Position numbers and translations under genes: made by a program. Positions 19,324 to 27,405 of a stretch of DNA of 64,000 bases are shown piece after piece; within the stretch, counting starts at the first letter, position 1, and each line of letters starts with the position of its first letter. A model generated the notes under the pieces. The model worked only from the letters and a program-made list of their open reading frames with translations. It was not told the origin of the DNA and did no database searches. The DNA comes from Aegicerativicinus sediminis (GTDB lineage Bacteria > Bacteroidota > Bacteroidia > Flavobacteriales > Flavobacteriaceae), in assembly GCF_015476115.1 (NCBI RefSeq), contig NZ_CP064295.1:1172001-1236000 (forward strand). Reading direction: 5' to 3'.

Positions 19324-20808
19324 ATGAAATTAAAACGTGCCTGTTTCCTAATAGTATTGTTCTTTGGATATTGGGTAAACGCTCAAGAAAAGCCCAATGT
19401 CTTGTTCATCATTGTTGACGATTGGGGATATCATGACCTTAGCGCCAATGGTTCTGTAATGTACAATACCCCTAATGTCGATGATTTAGCCAAAAATGGT
19501 TTTGTGTTTCAAAATGCTTATGCCAGTTATCCTCGTTGTGTTCCTTCCCGGTATGCCATCTTAACTGGTACTTATCCTTTAAATGAAAATAAGGGAAATT
19601 TAGGTTCTACCCCAACCGCACGTAACTTTCCTAAACAGTTTGCCGATGCAGGGTATAATTCTTTTTACGTTGGTAAATGGCATTTAGGCTCAGGCGAAGA
19701 CAGCCCAACAGGAATGGGTTTTAAATCATCTTTTGCTGCTGGAGACTCAGGTGGAACAGACTCACGATTTTATCCTTTCAACAAAAAAAGAACAAAGGGT
19801 TCCAAAGGAGAAAAAGCCCCAATTGAGGATGTTGAAGAATACGCCAATCCAGGGGATTATCTTTCGGATGTGCTTACCAAAAGAACTATTGAATACATAA
19901 AGGAGAATAAAAATAAACCTTTCATGGGAGTACTTGCCTATTATGCCGTCCATACACCTATTGAAGCAAAAGAGGTTGATATTAAAAGAAATGAAGAACA
20001 ATTGAAAGAAATCGACTTTGGGGATGGCCCTGAATATACCAAGGAGGGAAATGGCGATACCAGGATGAAACAAAATTATGCACCCTACGCTGCCTTGGTT
20101 GAAAATGTGGATGAAAATATTGGCAAACTAATAGAAACTTTAAAGGCTGAAGGGATTTACAACAAAACACTTATTGTACTAACCTCAGATCATGGAGGAC
20201 TTTCCACTCGTGGACCGAATAATCGGCTAATCCCTACATCAAATGCCCCGCTTAGGGCAGGAAAAGGATGGATTTATGAAGGAGGGACCAAAGTCCCTTT
20301 AATATTCAAACTTCCAAATGGAACGTCTGGGGTTGATACAGAATCAATTGTTATGGGAATGGATGTCTTTCCTACCATAATCGATTTGGCATTAAACAAA
20401 AAAATTAACGGTATAGACGGAATAAGCGTGAAAGGTTCAATACTGGGTAAAGAAATTCAAGAGGAGCGCACTGTATTTTGGAATTCTTATAAAGCACGAC
20501 CTCAGCAAACTGGAGATGACAAAACCTCAGCCATAAGAATTGGAGATTACAAGTTGCTTCAATTTGTAGAAAGTGGTAAAGTGGAACTTTATAATGTGGC
20601 AGAGGATATTTCTGAACAAAAGGACTTATCCCAAATTTTTCCTGAAAAAGCAGAAGCGATGGTGGCTACACTCGAAAAATTCAAGAAAGATAAAAAGGTA
20701 AAAATGAAGGCCAATCATAAAGGTGGCAATAAAAATATTGAAATTGAAAAATCGACCACTAAAAATGGGAATAAGAAAAATAATAATGATAAAGAAGAAA
20801 ACCGATGA
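19324..20808 (+). CDS. S1 sulfatase 3, secreted
   Basis: A 494-residue type I sulfatase; the start at 19324 gives a proper signal peptide (MKLKRACFLIVLFFGYWVNA), while the frame is open for 45 bases further upstream, across the terminator. C72 in RCVPSRYAILTG is the formylglycine site. VDDWGYHDL, VGKWHLGSG and LTSDHGGLS are the other S1 marks. The last 40 residues or so are an unusual lysine- and asparagine-rich tail with no fold that I recognise. It closely resembles sulfatase 4 two genes away (shared LRAGKGW and KVPL segments and a similar insert after HTPIEAKE), so the two are paralogues. Its end overlaps the GH10 start by four bases. Confidence 0.92.
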   Translation: MKLKRACFLIVLFFGYWVNAQEKPNVLFIIVDDWGYHDLSANGSVMYNTPNVDDLAKNGFVFQNAYASYPRCVPSRYAILTGTYPLNENKGNLGSTPTARNFPKQFADAGYNSFYVGKWHLGSGEDSPTGMGFKSSFAAGDSGGTDSRFYPFNKKRTKGSKGEKAPIEDVEEYANPGDYLSDVLTKRTIEYIKENKNKPFMGVLAYYAVHTPIEAKEVDIKRNEEQLKEIDFGDGPEYTKEGNGDTRMKQNYAPYAALVENVDENIGKLIETLKAEGIYNKTLIVLTSDHGGLSTRGPNNRLIPTSNAPLRAGKGWIYEGGTKVPLIFKLPNGTSGVDTESIVMGMDVFPTIIDLALNKKINGIDGISVKGSILGKEIQEERTVFWNSYKARPQQTGDDKTSAIRIGDYKLLQFVESGKVELYNVAEDISEQKDLSQIFPEKAEAMVATLEKFKKDKKVKMKANHKGGNKNIEIEKSTTKNGNKKNNNDKEENR

Positions 20809-21887
20809 ATTTTAGATTAACCTTTTTTCTTTTTTTTACAACGGTATATTTAGGAATTTCTCAAACTAATACCGTAAAAGAAACTAGTGTTGATAATCCT
20901 CAATTATTGATTGGCGCAACCTTAAATTATGAGGAGTTAGGAACTATAAAAGAGCGTCTTTTTCTTAAAGATTTCCTTTACCTAACTCCGGCAAATGCAG
21001 CCAAACAGACCCGAATTCACCCCACTCCTAACGAATGGAACTGGTCACAAATTGATGAATTTATTGCTTTTGCCAAAAAACACAATTTAACAGTTCGACT
21101 ACACGGGCCTATTAGCCCTCAAGCTTCTAAGTGGGTAAAAAATGATAAAAGAACACCTGAAGAATTAGCTAAGATTTTAGAAGAATTCGCTACTGCATTT
21201 GCAAAAAAATTTAATAATGAGTCAAATGTAAAATATATGGATGTTGTTAATGAAACCATTTTGGCCGATGGAAGTTGGTTTGGCCCAAAAAAGGGTACCC
21301 ATCAATGGGAAAACCCTTGGTTGACTATGGGCCTTGATGAAAATGGTTATCCGCTGTATATTCTAAAAGCGTTTGAAATTGCAACCAAGCATGCAACTAA
21401 TATAAAACTAGTTTATAACCAAAATGTGGGTATGGAGACCCCTATGTGGGATAAGGTTAAAGAAACTATCCTTTATCTGCGTTCGAAAGGCTATAGAGTA
21501 GATGGTATTGGTTGGCAGGCACATTTATTATTGGGTGCAAAACGAAAGGATTTTGTAGATAATATCGATAACACGGTTAAGAAACTATCGGATCTTATTG
21601 ATTGGGCTCATGCTAATGATTTAGCTTTTCACATTACAGAATTAGACTTCTTAGTAAAAGATGACTCCAAATTAGAATCTGAGCGAACTATTCAAAAAGA
21701 GGTCTATAAAAAAATCGTGGATGTTTTAATACAAAAAAGCAACCAAGGTGAAGTAACTCTTAATTTATGGGACTTGGGGGTTAGAGTTAAAAAAGATACA
21801 GGAGAATTTCAATCGATATACGATGAAAATTTTAACCCTACCCCTGCCTACAATGTGATTAAAACTGCTCTCGATTCATCAAAATAA
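20805..21887 (+). CDS. GH10 endo-beta-1,4-xylanase-type enzyme, single domain
   Basis: A 360-residue enzyme consisting of a signal peptide (about 1-20) and one GH10 barrel. GH10 enzymes cut beta-1,4-xylan-type backbones and retain configuration. The acid/base is E150 in MDVVNETI, and the nucleophile is E279 in FHITELDFL. LTVRLHGPISPQASKWVKND corresponds to the family's RGHTLVWHSQ region but is clearly diverged, and the motif GIGWQAHL replaces GIGMQGH. This suggests a changed substrate-binding site, perhaps for a decorated or sulfated glycan. It is locked by four- and one-base overlaps between two paralogous sulfatases. Confidence 0.88.
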   Translation: MNFRLTFFLFFTTVYLGISQTNTVKETSVDNPQLLIGATLNYEELGTIKERLFLKDFLYLTPANAAKQTRIHPTPNEWNWSQIDEFIAFAKKHNLTVRLHGPISPQASKWVKNDKRTPEELAKILEEFATAFAKKFNNESNVKYMDVVNETILADGSWFGPKKGTHQWENPWLTMGLDENGYPLYILKAFEIATKHATNIKLVYNQNVGMETPMWDKVKETILYLRSKGYRVDGIGWQAHLLLGAKRKDFVDNIDNTVKKLSDLIDWAHANDLAFHITELDFLVKDDSKLESERTIQKEVYKKIVDVLIQKSNQGEVTLNLWDLGVRVKKDTGEFQSIYDENFNPTPAYNVIKTALDSSK

Positions 21888-23302
21888 TGTCAGTTTATAA
21901 AACTCATAACTATTTCCTTATCTTTTTGTGTTTAAGCTTGATTAGCTGTAAAAGCAGATTGCCTAAAACCATTGTTAATGAATTTGAGAAACCTAACATC
22001 CTCATTATTCATGTTGATGACCTGGGATATTACGATTTAAGTTTTACAGGTTCCAAAATATATCAAACACCTAACATTGACAGACTGGCAAGGGAATCTA
22101 TAAGGTTTCAAAATGCCTATGCTAACTACCCACGTTGCGTACCATCAAGATACGCTATGCTAACTGCAGGTTATCCAATAAAAAATGGTGATGTGCCAGA
22201 TGACGGTTTCGAAATGAATGATGTGCCAGATTCTAAAAACTACATAAAACTAATAGGTGAGGCAGGCTACAATACCGCTTATTTTGGCAAATGGCACTTG
22301 GGGGAAGATCCCAAACAATTCGGATTTGATTATAGCTTAGCAGCTGGAAAAGCCGGTTCACCCATAAGCTATATATACCCCTTCAACAGGCCAAAGCATA
22401 GGGGTGTCAATAAAAAAGATCCTGTCAAAGATTTAGACTCCATTGGTAAAAAAGGTGATTATCTCACCGATGTGCTTACAAATCAAGTGATTGAATATAT
22501 TCAAAAAAGGGATAGCTCTAAACCATTCATGTCCATGTTGGCCTTTTATGCTGTACACCAACCTCTTGAAGCAAAAGAGGAAGACGAAAAAAGAAATCAA
22601 GAAGAAATTGACGCCTTTGATTATGGAAACCAACCGGAGTATATCCAAGAAGGTACTGGAAGAACCAAAATGAGACAAGACAACGCTACTTATGCCGCTA
22701 TGGTAGAGAATATGGACATGAATGTTGGCAAGATCATTAAAATGCTATCCAACGAAGGATTGTTGGAAAACACTATCATCATTTTTTCTTCAGACCATGG
22801 GGGTCTTTCCAATGATGGCACAAACAAACGACAGTTGGCTACCTCTAATTATCCATTAAGGGCAGGAAAAGGATGGCTTTATGACGGTGGGATTAAGGTG
22901 CCATTATTTGTTAGGTGGAACAATCAATTTCAACCTATGGAAGAAACACAATCCATAATAATGCTAATGGATGTGCTACCCACTATTTCCGAAATTGTCA
23001 CAGGGAATTCTCTTCTAACAGAAGGAAAAAGCTTTCTTTCTATTTTAAAAAATGAAGAAAAATGGAATGATAGAACAGTTTTTTGGCATTCCTCAAAGGC
23101 GAGGCCTGTAAATACTGGTGATACTAAGTCTTCAGCTATACGTAAGGGAGATTACAAATTGATTAACTGGTACGAAGAGGGCAGAAGCGAATTATACAAT
23201 ATTGTTGAAGATCCATCTGAAACAAAAAATTTAATGATGGAAATGCCAGATTTGGCTAAAGTATTGTTGACGGAATTAAATAATTGGAAATCTAATTTTT
23301 AA
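21887..23302 (+). CDS. S1 sulfatase 4, lipoprotein
   Basis: A 471-residue sulfatase paralogous to sulfatase 3 but lipid-anchored (signal FLIFLCLSLISC, Cys21). C84 in RCVPSRYAMLTA is the formylglycine site; HVDDLGYYDL, FGKWHLGED and FSSDHGGLS complete the core. Shared with sulfatase 3 are the HQPLEAKEEDEKRNQEE insert and LRAGKGWLYDGG. It lacks the lysine/asparagine-rich tail of its relative. The start overlaps the GH10 stop by one base. The pair could act on the same sugar in different compartments or on different neighbouring linkages; the sequence does not decide this. Confidence 0.92.
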   Translation: MSVYKTHNYFLIFLCLSLISCKSRLPKTIVNEFEKPNILIIHVDDLGYYDLSFTGSKIYQTPNIDRLARESIRFQNAYANYPRCVPSRYAMLTAGYPIKNGDVPDDGFEMNDVPDSKNYIKLIGEAGYNTAYFGKWHLGEDPKQFGFDYSLAAGKAGSPISYIYPFNRPKHRGVNKKDPVKDLDSIGKKGDYLTDVLTNQVIEYIQKRDSSKPFMSMLAFYAVHQPLEAKEEDEKRNQEEIDAFDYGNQPEYIQEGTGRTKMRQDNATYAAMVENMDMNVGKIIKMLSNEGLLENTIIIFSSDHGGLSNDGTNKRQLATSNYPLRAGKGWLYDGGIKVPLFVRWNNQFQPMEETQSIIMLMDVLPTISEIVTGNSLLTEGKSFLSILKNEEKWNDRTVFWHSSKARPVNTGDTKSSAIRKGDYKLINWYEEGRSELYNIVEDPSETKNLMMEMPDLAKVLLTELNNWKSNF

Positions 23303-23303
23303 A

Positions 23304-25100
23304 ATGAAAAGAAATCATTTACTATTCATCACCCTGCTTGTTTCCGCCCTTCTTGTTAATGGTCAACAAAAATCTTACAAATCCCAATGGCAATTTCCGC
23401 CACAAGACAAATCCATGTTAGTGACTTTAGACCAACAAAAGGAATTGTTGGCTTCAGAAGAGGACATGAAATGGTTTAAAGATGCCAAACTGGGAATTTT
23501 TGTCCATTGGGGTCCTGCTTTGCTTCAAACAGACGTGCTGAGTTGGGGACGTTATGGTGATCGCCCAGGTGCAGGACGGCCTGCTGAAAATGGAATTAAA
23601 CCAGAAGTTTACGATAACCTGTATAAAAAATTCAATCCTATAAATTTTGATGCAGGCAAATGGATGCAGCAGGTAAAAGATTTTGGGGCTAGTTACATTG
23701 TATTTACCGCTAAACACCATGATGGATTTTGCTTCTTCTATGCGAAAAACACAGACTATGATATTATGAATACGCCTTATGGGAAAGATATCTGTAAACA
23801 GCTTGCAGATGCAGCACATAAAGCAGGGGTAAAACTTTTTTGGTACTATTCCCAACCAGATTGGCACCATCCAGACTGCCTAAGGGAAAATCATTATGAA
23901 AATTATTTACCGTACATGAAGGAGCATGTAGACCAACTCTTCACAGCCTATGGTAAAATTGATGGTGTTTTTTGGGATCATTTGGCTACAAAATATTGGC
24001 AGTGGGATTCTTATCATTTATTAAAAGATATAAAAGAAAAACAGGCTGGTTTTCTATCAAATTCAAGGGTTGGATTTGGGTGGCCAAATGATCAGCTTCG
24101 AGGAGATTATGACAATCCTGAACAAAGCCTTGGACCTGTAAATCACCCAAGATATTGGGAAGCGTGTTTAACAATGACTGACAAATGGTTGTACCATAAG
24201 GATGGCCCTATTAAACCTTCAGAAACAATCCTTGGGATGCTCATTCAAGTTGTTGGTAATGGAGGTAATCTTCTTTTGAATTTTGGCCCCAATGGAGAGG
24301 GGGAATTTGTAAAAGAAGAAGCTGAAGTTGGTTATAAAGTAGGGCAATTCTTGAAAAAATATGGCTCAACACTATATGGTACTCGCAGGGGGATTTATAT
24401 GGGTGGAGATTGGGGAGCATCTGCACAAAAAGGAACGAGCCTTTTCCTCCATTTTATTGAAAAGGTTGCAAATAATGGCGAAACAGTATTCGAATTGCCC
24501 GAACTACCAATGAAAATCGAATCTGCCCAAGGGGTAACACCAGGATTTGAAAATTTTAAAATTGAAAATGGAAAACTTATCATCACATTCAACAAAGAAT
24601 CATTTCAAAATCAAATGGATAATATTGTTGAATTGAAGCTTGCTGAAAGTCCAGAAAATTTTGAGCGGATTGAGACTTGGCAAGCACAACCAATCCAAAA
24701 GTCAGAATTTAATGTTTCGGCTTCATCAATTCTAAATTCACAAAATAACCCAAATGTTATATATAAAACTGAAGGAAATATTTTTAGTGAAGGCATTCAT
24801 TTAAAATCGTGGTGGCAACCATCTAAAACTGACAGTAAGCCTTGGTTGCAATTAGACTTCAAAAATCCTAAAAAGGTAAAAACTGTATTACTAAGCGAAA
24901 ATATGCGGTCCCATTCTATGCGGCAATTCACTCTCGAAACTAAAGACCAAAATGGAAATTGGAATAAGGTTTTCGATGGCAAAACCATTGGTGAGGGTTT
25001 AAGAATAAGGCTAAATGGAAATCCAATTTATGGAGTTAGATTCAATGAAGTAAAAAGTATCTATAATACTCAAATAACTGCTTTTTATGCATATGAATAA
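23304..25100 (+). CDS. GH29 alpha-L-fucosidase with C-terminal binding domain
   Basis: A 598-residue retaining exo-fucosidase with a signal peptide (about 1-21). The GH29 barrel runs from FKDAKLGIFVHWGPALL to about residue 345, with FTAKHHDGFCFF and WYYSQPDWHHPD as family segments and D225 in DGVFWDHL as the expected nucleophile; WDH here replaces the usual WFDG. NGGNLLLNFGPNGEGEF closes the barrel. A beta-sandwich follows, and the last 140 residues resemble a coagulation-factor 5/8 C-type (CBM32-like) domain. Sits two bases after sulfatase 4 and overlaps sulfatase 5. It implies alpha-linked fucose (or a related sugar) on the PUL 1 substrate. Confidence 0.92.
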   Translation: MKRNHLLFITLLVSALLVNGQQKSYKSQWQFPPQDKSMLVTLDQQKELLASEEDMKWFKDAKLGIFVHWGPALLQTDVLSWGRYGDRPGAGRPAENGIKPEVYDNLYKKFNPINFDAGKWMQQVKDFGASYIVFTAKHHDGFCFFYAKNTDYDIMNTPYGKDICKQLADAAHKAGVKLFWYYSQPDWHHPDCLRENHYENYLPYMKEHVDQLFTAYGKIDGVFWDHLATKYWQWDSYHLLKDIKEKQAGFLSNSRVGFGWPNDQLRGDYDNPEQSLGPVNHPRYWEACLTMTDKWLYHKDGPIKPSETILGMLIQVVGNGGNLLLNFGPNGEGEFVKEEAEVGYKVGQFLKKYGSTLYGTRRGIYMGGDWGASAQKGTSLFLHFIEKVANNGETVFELPELPMKIESAQGVTPGFENFKIENGKLIITFNKESFQNQMDNIVELKLAESPENFERIETWQAQPIQKSEFNVSASSILNSQNNPNVIYKTEGNIFSEGIHLKSWWQPSKTDSKPWLQLDFKNPKKVKTVLLSENMRSHSMRQFTLETKDQNGNWNKVFDGKTIGEGLRIRLNGNPIYGVRFNEVKSIYNTQITAFYAYE

Positions 25101-26508
25101 ATTTCTTGTTTGCTTTATTTACATAAGTTTTAGCGCAGTTTTTGGACAAACTAACAGTAAAAACCAACCAAATGTTCTTTTCATCTTAGCAGATGATTTA
25201 GGCATCAATGCACTTAATTGTTACGGCAATCCTTTGGTAGAATCTCCAAATATTGACCGTTTATTTGCCGAGGGTATGCATTTCACGAATGGGTATTCAA
25301 ATGATCCCACATGTGCTCCTTCTAGAGCATCTATTATGTCAGGTCAATACGTTTCAAGACATCATGTTTATAGGGTTGCAGATAGGTTTAAACAAGATCA
25401 AAAGACCTTGGAAGCCATGACATATTTACCTCCTGAAAATTACCGTCTTAATGGTTCTGGAGCTGGTTTAAATCTAAATAAAATTACCATCGCAGAGGCT
25501 TTAAAAGATAATGGTTACCAAACAGCTGCCTATGGAAAATGGCACCTTGGACATAATGAATTACAAATCCAAAATCAAGGATTTGATGAAGGCTATGAAA
25601 TAACCGGACATTTTAACTTTAAAACCTCTCCCAAACAAAAAAATATAGATTCAACTTTATATTCATCCGACGTCATTACCTCAAAAACAATCGATTTTAT
25701 AGAAAGAGCAAACGGAAAGAAACAACCATTTTTTGCCTATGTCCCTTACTATTTAGTTCATAAGCCGCTAGAACCAAAAAAGAAATACTTAGAACATTTT
25801 AAAAATAAACTAAAGGAAAATCCCAATGTAGGTCCTGATGAAATTAAGGTTTTGGCAATGATAAAAAGTTTAGATGATAGTGTTGGCGAGCTACTTCATA
25901 CCCTAGAAAAATTAGACTTAGATGAGGATACTATTGTAATTTTTGCCAGTGATAATGGCCATTACCAAACGGAAAGAAACATATTTACCAAACCTTATAG
26001 AGGTGTTAAAGGTGAAACCTATGAGGGAGGGATAAGGGTACCGTATATCTTTAAATGGCCCAGACATATAAAACCCAATTCCGCAAGCACCGTGCCCATA
26101 ATTCATGTTGATTTATATCCAACAATTTTGGGGTTAACTTCAACGAAGCATCCAAAAGATTACATCTTGGACGGTGAGGATCTTTCGCCAATTCTCTTAG
26201 GCAAAAGAATTGAGCCAAAACGTGAAGCATTAATTTGGGAATACACCAATTATGCCGGGTATAATCCTAAAACTAAATCTTTCCGTAGTCAATGGGTAAA
26301 TGTTATACAAATGGACGGATATAAATTAACGGAAGTGGTTGAAGATAATTCCTATTACATGTATAATCTTAAAAAAGATCCATACGAAACTCAGGATGTT
26401 TATGGAGAATATCTTCATATCGCTGAAAAACTAAAACATAGACTAGAAGAATGGAAAAAAGAAACAGGGTATGAACATCCAAAACCAAATCCTAATTTTA
26501 AACAATAG
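25087..26508 (+). CDS. S1 sulfatase 5, secreted
   Basis: A 473-residue sulfatase with a signal peptide of about 21 residues ending at FGQ. The start may be 25087 or the ATG at 25093, overlapping the fucosidase by 14 or 8 bases. C76 in PTCAPSRASIMSG is the formylglycine site. FILADDLGINALNCYG, YGKWHLGHN and IFASDNGHYQTE are the expected core segments, with asparagine following the second aspartate, as in arylsulfatase A-like members. The C-terminal part (KKDPYETQDVYG) is intact. No close relative among the other six sulfatases here, so it probably has a different specificity. Confidence 0.92.
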   Translation: MHMNKFLVCFIYISFSAVFGQTNSKNQPNVLFILADDLGINALNCYGNPLVESPNIDRLFAEGMHFTNGYSNDPTCAPSRASIMSGQYVSRHHVYRVADRFKQDQKTLEAMTYLPPENYRLNGSGAGLNLNKITIAEALKDNGYQTAAYGKWHLGHNELQIQNQGFDEGYEITGHFNFKTSPKQKNIDSTLYSSDVITSKTIDFIERANGKKQPFFAYVPYYLVHKPLEPKKKYLEHFKNKLKENPNVGPDEIKVLAMIKSLDDSVGELLHTLEKLDLDEDTIVIFASDNGHYQTERNIFTKPYRGVKGETYEGGIRVPYIFKWPRHIKPNSASTVPIIHVDLYPTILGLTSTKHPKDYILDGEDLSPILLGKRIEPKREALIWEYTNYAGYNPKTKSFRSQWVNVIQMDGYKLTEVVEDNSYYMYNLKKDPYETQDVYGEYLHIAEKLKHRLEEWKKETGYEHPKPNPNFKQ

Positions 26509-26520
26509 TAGACGTATTTC

Positions 26521-27405
26521 TTGAAAATTTTTAGAACACATAATAGAATATTATTGTCGAGTTTCACTTGCTTATGTCTATTGTATTCTTGTGGCTCACC
26601 ACAAAAAAGTACAAGGATGTTTCAAAAAGAAAATCTTATCCCATGGTCCATTGTTGGTTTTGATGTTAAAGAGAGGACACCCCAAGAGAGATTAGAGATG
26701 TTAAAGGATTTAGGGTTTACTCAATATGCATACGGTTATCGCCCTAAGCATATACCAACTATGGCAGAGGAATGGCAATTAGCCAAAGAGAAGGGCATCC
26801 AAATAAAAGCAGTTTGGTTATATATCAACCTTAAAAAGGATAGACCAGGAAAGCTTAAACCTGATAGTGAAATTGTTTTTGAAAATCTAAAAAATATTGG
26901 TCTAAAAACCCAGATTTGGGTTGGTTTCGAACCCTCCTATTTTGAAGGGCTTTCTGATTTAGATGCGTTTTCTGAAGCTAAGACAATGCTAGAATACCTT
27001 ATTGAAAGAGCTGATGAAGTTGGCTGTAAAATTGCATTATATAATCATGGAGGGTGGTATGGAAAATCAGAAAATCAACTTAAGCTTATCAACACCTTTC
27101 CTAAAAAAGACATTGGTGTCGTTTATAATTTTCATCATAGCCATGAAAATTTAGATACCTATCAAAACGATATTAACCATCTTTTACCCTATCTCTGGTG
27201 TGTTAATCTCACGGGAATGAAAGAAGACGGGCCAAAAATCTTGACCATTGGTGAAGGAACTGAAGAAAAATTAATGATAGAATATGTAATCGAAATTGGA
27301 TATAACGGACCATTTGGAATACTCGGGCATGTGAAAGGAGGCGATCCAGAAACAATTTTACAAGACAATTACAACGGACTTCAAAATTTATTTAAAGGTG
27401 ATTAG
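26521..27405 (+). CDS. Xylose-isomerase-like TIM-barrel lipoprotein
   Basis: A 294-residue protein starting at TTG; this start supplies a full lipoprotein signal (LLYSC, Cys24), whereas the first ATG at 26619 would delete it. From residue 35 on it resembles the sugar isomerase/AP-endonuclease-2 TIM barrel superfamily. Possible metal or substrate residues are E137 in WVGFEPSYF, H176 in ALYNHGGWYG, the cluster H205, H206 and H208 in NFHHSHEN, and E245 in IGEGTEE. True sugar isomerases are cytoplasmic, so an exported version among CAZymes is odd: it may be an epimerase, a lyase or a binding protein. It overlaps the second GH10 by eight bases. The fold is moderately sure; the function is not known. 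Confidence 0.65.
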   Translation: MKIFRTHNRILLSSFTCLCLLYSCGSPQKSTRMFQKENLIPWSIVGFDVKERTPQERLEMLKDLGFTQYAYGYRPKHIPTMAEEWQLAKEKGIQIKAVWLYINLKKDRPGKLKPDSEIVFENLKNIGLKTQIWVGFEPSYFEGLSDLDAFSEAKTMLEYLIERADEVGCKIALYNHGGWYGKSENQLKLINTFPKKDIGVVYNFHHSHENLDTYQNDINHLLPYLWCVNLTGMKEDGPKILTIGEGTEEKLMIEYVIEIGYNGPFGILGHVKGGDPETILQDNYNGLQNLFKGD

